Positions 54,107 through 58,520 of a DNA stretch of 58,520 nucleotides are shown piece by piece (positions within the stretch are counted from its first letter, which is position 1; every line of letters starts with the position of its first letter). Made by a program: the position numbers and the translations under genes. Source of the stretch: Alicyclobacillus sacchari. Lineage in GTDB: Bacteria > Bacillota > Bacilli > Alicyclobacillales > Alicyclobacillaceae. The DNA is taken from contig NZ_SORF01000014.1 in the NCBI RefSeq assembly GCF_004366795.1, positions 1-58,520 of the forward strand, given 5' to 3'. The notes under the pieces are model-generated. The model did not search any database and was not told where the DNA came from. It worked only from the letters and a program-made list of their open reading frames with translations.

Positions 54107-56914
54107 TTGCAGAGAGAACAACTGCTCGATTATATGGCCAGCGATATCTATTCGCCGCTGACCGCGCAAGAATTGTGTGAAGTCTTCGACGTCGAGCGGG
54201 CGTCGGAGTTTCGGGACTTCTTGAAGCTGCTAAACGAGATGGAAGACAACGGCGACATCATGCGCACAAAGAATAACCGCTACGCCTTGCCCGAGCAGAT
54301 GAACCTGATTGTCGGGCGATTGCAGATGAAGGCTCGCGGATTTGGCTTTGTCATTCCAGAGCAGGAGTCGGAAACGGACATCTACATCCCGGCTACAGAA
54401 TTGAATGGCGCCATGAGTGGCGACAAGGTTTTGGCGCGGGTGCGCGATACTCGTGGCAAAACAGGTGCTCATCGCGAAGGCGTGATCGTCAAAGTGGTGG
54501 ATCGCGCCCATGAGCGCATCGTCGGGAAAATTGCCTTATATGCGTCGCATGCGTTCGTGACACCGCTCGACAAACGCTTCGCCGACGATATCTTTGTGCC
54601 GAAAGAGGATGTGCACGGCGCACACGACGGCTACGTTGTGGTCGTCGAGTTGACGTCGTATCCTTCCGCCACGCACGGACCGGTGGGCCGCGTTGTCGAG
54701 GTGCTCGGCCACCCCGACGAGCCAGGTGTCGATATCCTGTCGGTCATCCGCAAGTACGGGCTGCCTGAGCAATTTCCCGAGCAGGTGTTGCGTGCGGCGG
54801 AGGAGATACCTATCGAAATCGATCCCGCGGAAATTGCCAAGCGACGCGACTTGCGCGACGAAGTCATCGTCACCATCGACGGCGACGACGCGAAGGACTT
54901 GGATGACGCGGTCCACGTAAAAGTACTGGCAAACGGCCATTACGAGCTCGGCGTGCATATCGCCGACGTCGGCTATTACGTGAAAGAGGGCAGCGCGATC
55001 GACAAAGAGGCGTTTCGGCGAGGGACAAGCGTGTATCTCGTCGATCGCGTCATTCCCATGTTGCCACAGCGCTTGTCGAACAACATCTGCTCGCTCAATC
55101 CGCAAGTGGATAGGCTGACGATGTCGTGTGTCATGGAGATCGACGGGCAGGGCCGCATCGTTCATCACGACATCTTTCCAAGCGTCATCCGGACGGCCGC
55201 GCGCATGACGTATAACAACGTGCGTCGGATTTTGGTTGAGCGCGATCCAGAACTGCGCCGCAAATACGAAGCGCTCGTGCCGATGTTCGAGCTGATGGAA
55301 CAGTTGGCGCTGATCCTGCGCGAAAAGCGCATGCGCCGCGGGGCTGTGGACTTTGACTTCGACGAAATTTATGTGAAAGTGAACGATCTCGGCGAGCCTG
55401 TCGACATTGTGCCCCGCCAACGCTCAATTGCAGAGCGGCTGATCGAGGAATTTATGTTGGCGGCCAATGAAACGGTCGCGGAGCATTTTCATTGGATGGG
55501 TGTGCCGTTCGTGTATCGGATTCACGAGGAACCCGATGCGGCTAAGATGCTGGACTTGAACGCGTTTTTGCACAACTTTGGGTATCACCTCAAGGGTGCA
55601 GGCGGCAGTAAAGTGCACCCTCGGGCACTGCAGGAAGTTCTGAGTGAAGTGGAAGGTACACGTGAGGCCCGCATGATTTCCACGGTGATGCTCCGATCGA
55701 TGCAGCAGGCGAAATACCGGCCGGAATGCACAGGTCACTTTGGTTTGGCGGCGGAATACTATACGCACTTCACTTCGCCAATTCGGCGTTATCCAGACTT
55801 GACCATCCACCGTATCATGCGCGAAGTGCTGAGTGGCGGTTTGTCTCCAGAGCGCGAAGAGACGCTGCGCGAGTTTGTCGCGGAAGCGAGCCGTCAGTCG
55901 AGCGAACGCGAGCGGATCGCACAAGATGCGGAGCGTGAAGTCGATCAGCTCAAGATGGTCGAATACATGCAGGCGCATATCGACGAGGAGTTCGATGGCA
56001 TCATCACGAGCGCGACGCAATTCGGTTTGTTTGTGCAGCTCGACAACGGCGTCGAAGGCCTGATTCACATCAGTGCCCTTGATGACGATTATTACGTCCT
56101 CAATGAACGGCAGATGGCGCTTATCGGGGAGCGAACGCGTCGCGTGTTTCGGATTGGCGATCCGGTCCGGGTTGTGGTGGCGCGTGCCAGCAAGGAAGAG
56201 TTGCGCATTGACTTTGGCCTTGTCGCGCATTTGCGCGAAGCGACGTTTGTGGGCGGCGAAGGTGGCGACGCCATCATCTATGACGAGGATCTGTCGCCCA
56301 AGGAGCGTCGCGAGAGTATTCGCCGCCGCGAATCGATGTCCGGTGAGAAAGGCAGGGGCCAGCGCGATCGCGGTATGGGTGGGCGTAACCGGCGAGATAA
56401 GCTGAGTGGGCGAACAGTGCGCGGCGGCACAGACCGTGCCGGACGCCGTCGGGACGCGGTGCCAAGCGCGGATCATGAAGATCCAATCATCGACGTTCGA
56501 CATGCGGCTTCGCCCCCAGATATGCCCTATGACGAGTGGGATGCGGAGTTTCCGGATGCACGTGCGCTTCGTGAAGCAGAGGGAAGTCGTGGCAAACGCC
56601 AGCGGCAGAGCGCGGCGGATCGGTTCGCGAAGTGGGATCGGGAAACGGGAGGAGGCGACGGCCATAGGCGCGGTGAGCGCAGGACCGGGGGTTATCGCAC
56701 GTGGCCGGCCCGAGATGAGCAGGCGGGCGGTCGGAAGGCGACGCGCAAGACTGGCGGGCGCAAGCAGGGAGACCGGGTGGCCGCGGAGGTGGCGGATCGT
56801 CCAAAGCGTGCGAAATCGGGGAAGGCACTGGTGGGGACGGGCGCACCTGCAGCTGGCAGAGGCAAACCGAAACGGGCCAAGGGTAAACCGGGAGGCAAGC
56901 GCGGGCGAAGGTGA
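54107..56914 (+). CDS. rnr: Ribonuclease R
   Basis: This 935-residue 3'-5' exoribonuclease degrades structured RNA and takes part in tmRNA-linked mRNA decay. An N-terminal winged helix (about 1-65) is followed by cold-shock domains (about 70-225), the RNB catalytic domain (about 255-580, active-site aspartates in TIDGDDAKDLDDAVHV) and an S1 domain (about 630-710, EFDGIITSATQFGLFVQ). The last 200 or so residues are a low-complexity Arg/Gly/Lys-rich tail, longer than in typical RNase R. The TTG start follows GGAGTGAG. It lies directly upstream of smpB and ssrA, its functional partners. Confidence 0.94.
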   Translation: MQREQLLDYMASDIYSPLTAQELCEVFDVERASEFRDFLKLLNEMEDNGDIMRTKNNRYALPEQMNLIVGRLQMKARGFGFVIPEQESETDIYIPATELNGAMSGDKVLARVRDTRGKTGAHREGVIVKVVDRAHERIVGKIALYASHAFVTPLDKRFADDIFVPKEDVHGAHDGYVVVVELTSYPSATHGPVGRVVEVLGHPDEPGVDILSVIRKYGLPEQFPEQVLRAAEEIPIEIDPAEIAKRRDLRDEVIVTIDGDDAKDLDDAVHVKVLANGHYELGVHIADVGYYVKEGSAIDKEAFRRGTSVYLVDRVIPMLPQRLSNNICSLNPQVDRLTMSCVMEIDGQGRIVHHDIFPSVIRTAARMTYNNVRRILVERDPELRRKYEALVPMFELMEQLALILREKRMRRGAVDFDFDEIYVKVNDLGEPVDIVPRQRSIAERLIEEFMLAANETVAEHFHWMGVPFVYRIHEEPDAAKMLDLNAFLHNFGYHLKGAGGSKVHPRALQEVLSEVEGTREARMISTVMLRSMQQAKYRPECTGHFGLAAEYYTHFTSPIRRYPDLTIHRIMREVLSGGLSPEREETLREFVAEASRQSSERERIAQDAEREVDQLKMVEYMQAHIDEEFDGIITSATQFGLFVQLDNGVEGLIHISALDDDYYVLNERQMALIGERTRRVFRIGDPVRVVVARASKEELRIDFGLVAHLREATFVGGEGGDAIIYDEDLSPKERRESIRRRESMSGEKGRGQRDRGMGGRNRRDKLSGRTVRGGTDRAGRRRDAVPSADHEDPIIDVRHAASPPDMPYDEWDAEFPDARALREAEGSRGKRQRQSAADRFAKWDRETGGGDGHRRGERRTGGYRTWPARDEQAGGRKATRKTGGRKQGDRVAAEVADRPKRAKSGKALVGTGAPAAGRGKPKRAKGKPGGKRGRR

Positions 56915-57032
56915 GTTTGGGTCCAAGGGCTGCACATGCATCTATCGGATGCGGATTGCCTTGCTCGCTCTTGTGAGCCGTGTTATGATGAACTCTACGC
57001 TATATCATTGAAGCGGCTCTGGAGTGACACGT

Positions 57033-57503
57033 ATGGCAAAGTCCGGTGAGGGAAAAATTCTTGCGCAAAATCGAAAAGCGTACCACGATTATTTCATCGA
57101 GGAGACGTTCGAGGCTGGCCTTGTGCTCACCGGCACAGAGATTAAGTCCATGCGTAAAGGTTCGGTCAGCTTGCGCGATGCGTACGCGCGAGTCGAAAAG
57201 GGCGAGGTGTTTATTCACAACATGCACATCGCCCCTTATGAGCAAGGCAATCGATTTAATCACGATCCGTTGCGAACCCGCAAGTGCTTGCTCCATCGCA
57301 AGGAGATCAATTATCTGTTCGGAGCTGTTCGCGAACGCGGAGTTACGCTCGTGCCGACAAAGATTTATCTGAAGAACGGATTTGCCAAGGTGGAACTGGG
57401 ACTCGCCAAAGGCAAGAAGCTCCACGATAAGCGCGAGACGATGAAGAAACGCGATGCCAACCGCGAAATCGAGCGAGCACTGCGGGATCGTCAACGTGGA
57501 TGA
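57033..57503 (+). CDS. smpB: SsrA-binding protein SmpB
   Basis: This 156-residue RNA-binding protein delivers tmRNA to stalled ribosomes. It has the oligonucleotide-binding barrel with [20 protein letters not shown] (about 27-46), [13 protein letters not shown]-like [11 protein letters not shown] and the basic C-terminal tail [18 protein letters not shown], which enters the decoding centre. The ATG at 57033 follows GGAGTGA; an upstream in-frame ATG three codons earlier has no site. The ssrA gene follows 162 bases later. Confidence 0.95.
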   Translation: MAKSGEGKILAQNRKAYHDYFIEETFEAGLVLTGTEIKSMRKGSVSLRDAYARVEKGEVFIHNMHIAPYEQGNRFNHDPLRTRKCLLHRKEINYLFGAVRERGVTLVPTKIYLKNGFAKVELGLAKGKKLHDKRETMKKRDANREIERALRDRQRG

Positions 57504-57665
57504 CTTGGATGTTGGTGACCAAACAGCTTCTGTCTGGACAGTCCGGATGCGATTGGACAGATCAACAGCATTCTACGGTTGTCAGAAACTGTGGTTGGTG
57601 TTAGACTGATATACGTCAGTTCGGCAAGAACACTCTCGGCGATTAGCGATACAATCCCAAAACGC

Positions 57666-58036
57666 GGGGGCGTTTTGGATTCGACGGGGATTGTTCGAGC
57701 ATGGACGGCGGGCCGTGGGGCTGCGCACACGTTAATCACGCAGGTCTAAGTTTAACTGGCAAAGCTAATCGCTTTACCTCACAAAGCAAGATCGCTCTCG
57801 CTGCCTAATCGCACGAGACCGTTACATGACGCGTTGCCTGTGCGCGCCGTGTAACGTCACCTGAGCAGGCTAGTCGGTGCCTATGTTCGCGGGGCATCGG
57901 CGAAACCATAGCGAACTCGCCTGTACACCAGCGTGATCGTCCGCGGGTGGCAGGGACATCAGTAGACGGTCTACGCCCGTAGATGTGCATGTAGCGAGAT
58001 CTTCGGACGCGGGTTCGATTCCCGTCGCCTCCACCA
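57666..58036 (+). ncRNA. ssrA: tmRNA (ssrA)
   Basis: This 371-base transfer-messenger RNA rescues stalled ribosomes. The 5' end GGGGGCG (57666-57672) pairs with CGCCTCC near the 3' end, the T-arm GGGTTCGATTCCC is complete, and CCA is encoded (58034-58036). The tag reading frame starts at GGC 57758 and reads GKANRFTSQSKIALAA, ending at TAA 57806-57808; the ALAA end is the usual proteolysis signal. The region beyond folds into the expected pseudoknots, judged only from scattered complementary segments. smpB and rnr lie immediately upstream. Confidence 0.95.
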
Positions 58037-58048
58037 TCCGAAATCCGG

Positions 58049-58080
58049 GCGAAGCACAGAAAAATGTGCTTCGCTCTTTT
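58049..58080 (+). terminator. ssrA terminator
   Basis: GCGAAGCACA (58049-58058) pairs perfectly with TGTGCTTCGC (58065-58074) over a six-base loop and runs into TCTTTT. Confidence 0.9.
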
Positions 58081-58083
58081 CAT

Positions 58084-58437
58084 GTAAGGATCCGGGCCCA
58101 TCAAGGGGCTCGGCCAGAAATAAACCTGTATCTGGCGGGTTTCCGGATCAAAGATCATATGTGACACGAAAGCACGTATCATCTCACGACGCTGCTTGTT
58201 CGTCCCCGCTTGCATCACGTTAGAGAAGTCTTCGAGCAAAGTCCGCAACTCCAATTCGGTAATGGGACGGATGGGCTGTACTTCGACCAGCAAAGCCGCC
58301 TTCTTACGTTCCAACCGCTCCTTCTCGGCTTCAACGGTCTTAAACGCTTCAGCCAAGGTTGTTGAAGGGCCGGTCATTTGAATCGTTGCGAGGAGGTTGT
58401 TCATCTTTCTCTGGGCTTGCTCAATGTGAGCGTCAAA
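58084..58437 (-). pseudogene. C-terminal remnant of a large serine recombinase
   Basis: The minus strand encodes a helical segment (MNNLLATIQMTGPSTTLAEA, then EAEKERLERKKAALL) and ITELELRTLLEDF, then KQRREMIRAFVSHMIFD and IQVYFWPSP. This is the pattern of the C-terminal coiled-coil and tail of large serine integrases. The catalytic N-terminal domain is missing: in-frame similarity fades near 58437, and the same frame meets a stop at 58504-58506. Downstream the frame runs on through the ssrA terminator and antisense to ssrA, where the residues are not protein-like. A recombinase beside ssrA fits the frequent use of tmRNA genes as integration sites. Confidence 0.65.
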
Positions 58438-58520
58438 TAGTGCACACCTAGCGCCAGCGTGCCTGGTGCGAGATGATCCCCCCAGAATCCGACCATGGAG
58501 GGATCATCGTGACGAAGGCG
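58438..58520 (+). other. Possible start of another mobile gene at the window edge
   Basis: The recombinase similarity breaks off near 58437. The following 80 bases contain GGAGGG (58498-58503 region) six bases before a GTG at 58510 that opens VTKA and leaves the window. The segment may be the end of an insertion sequence that cut the recombinase gene. Too little is present to name a family. Confidence 0.3.

Noticed and set aside
55424-56941. 505-residue minus-strand ORF
   Set aside because: It is antisense to rnr, has no recognisable domain and arises from the GC-biased codon use of the real gene.
57805-58083. Continuation of the recombinase frame across ssrA
   Set aside because: The GDGNRTRV-type stretch is the antisense reading of the tmRNA T-arm, a common artefact, and is not protein coding.

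Overview
The window looks like chromosomal DNA of an endospore-forming Bacillota, most likely Alicyclobacillaceae or a close relative. The evidence is Bacillus-type gene content (SpoVA proteins, ComER, LutABC, an rnr-smpB-ssrA block), strong AGGAGG-type ribosome binding sites with frequent GTG/TTG starts, moderately GC-rich coding sequence, and a tmRNA tag ending in ALAA. The genus is inferred, not proven.

Layout. 1-1815: a graveyard of insertion sequences. The end of one IS21-like element (1-155) lies beside a multiply frameshifted IS21-type istA (226-1246) that contains an 18-bp tandem repeat. That element itself cut an IS3-type transposase (1432-1815). 2018-2575: a small ORF and a CBO0543-like membrane protein. 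2752-9405: an L-rhamnose operon (kinase, bifunctional aldolase/dehydrogenase, isomerase, MFS permease, and an ASRT-family small-molecule-binding protein), closed by a strong terminator. 9677-14306: a ribose/rhamnose-type ABC importer, followed by a DeoR-type regulator (14480-15244). 15437-18280 (minus): lutABC. The bifunctional enzyme should release L-lactate from rhamnose, and LutABC would oxidise it to pyruvate, so 2.7-18.3 kb reads as one functional region.

18489-22056: a DUF2243 protein, then a DUF1657-DUF421-spoVAC-spoVAD-spoVAEb cluster resembling the extra 'spoVA2mob' operon linked in Bacillus to spore heat resistance. 22201-31513: envelope and miscellaneous genes, including an OatA-like acyltransferase, an Ldh2-family dehydrogenase, a GH5 glycosidase, a GGDEF/HD-GYP protein, two tandem SGNH hydrolases and a second acyltransferase. 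31601-41141: AMP-dependent ligase, coiled-coil protein, PrsA-like foldase, DUF378 protein, lysA, class I fumarase, mntH with a probable MntR box, and a flippase.

41315-44919: a continuous ORF fusing pyrimidine-nucleoside phosphorylase to cytidine deaminase, translationally coupled to pepF. 44987-47245 (minus): histidine kinase and comER. 47445-52704: pgk-tpiA-gpmI-eno-secG (no gap gene). 52821-58036: an MFS exporter, rnr, smpB and ssrA (tmRNA). Next to ssrA lies the C-terminal remnant of a large serine recombinase, followed by what may be the start of another mobile gene at the window edge.

The points most worth following are the ASRT protein in the rhamnose operon, the Pdp-Cdd fusion, a near-identical promoter element in front of both sugar operons, and the spoVA2mob-like cluster.
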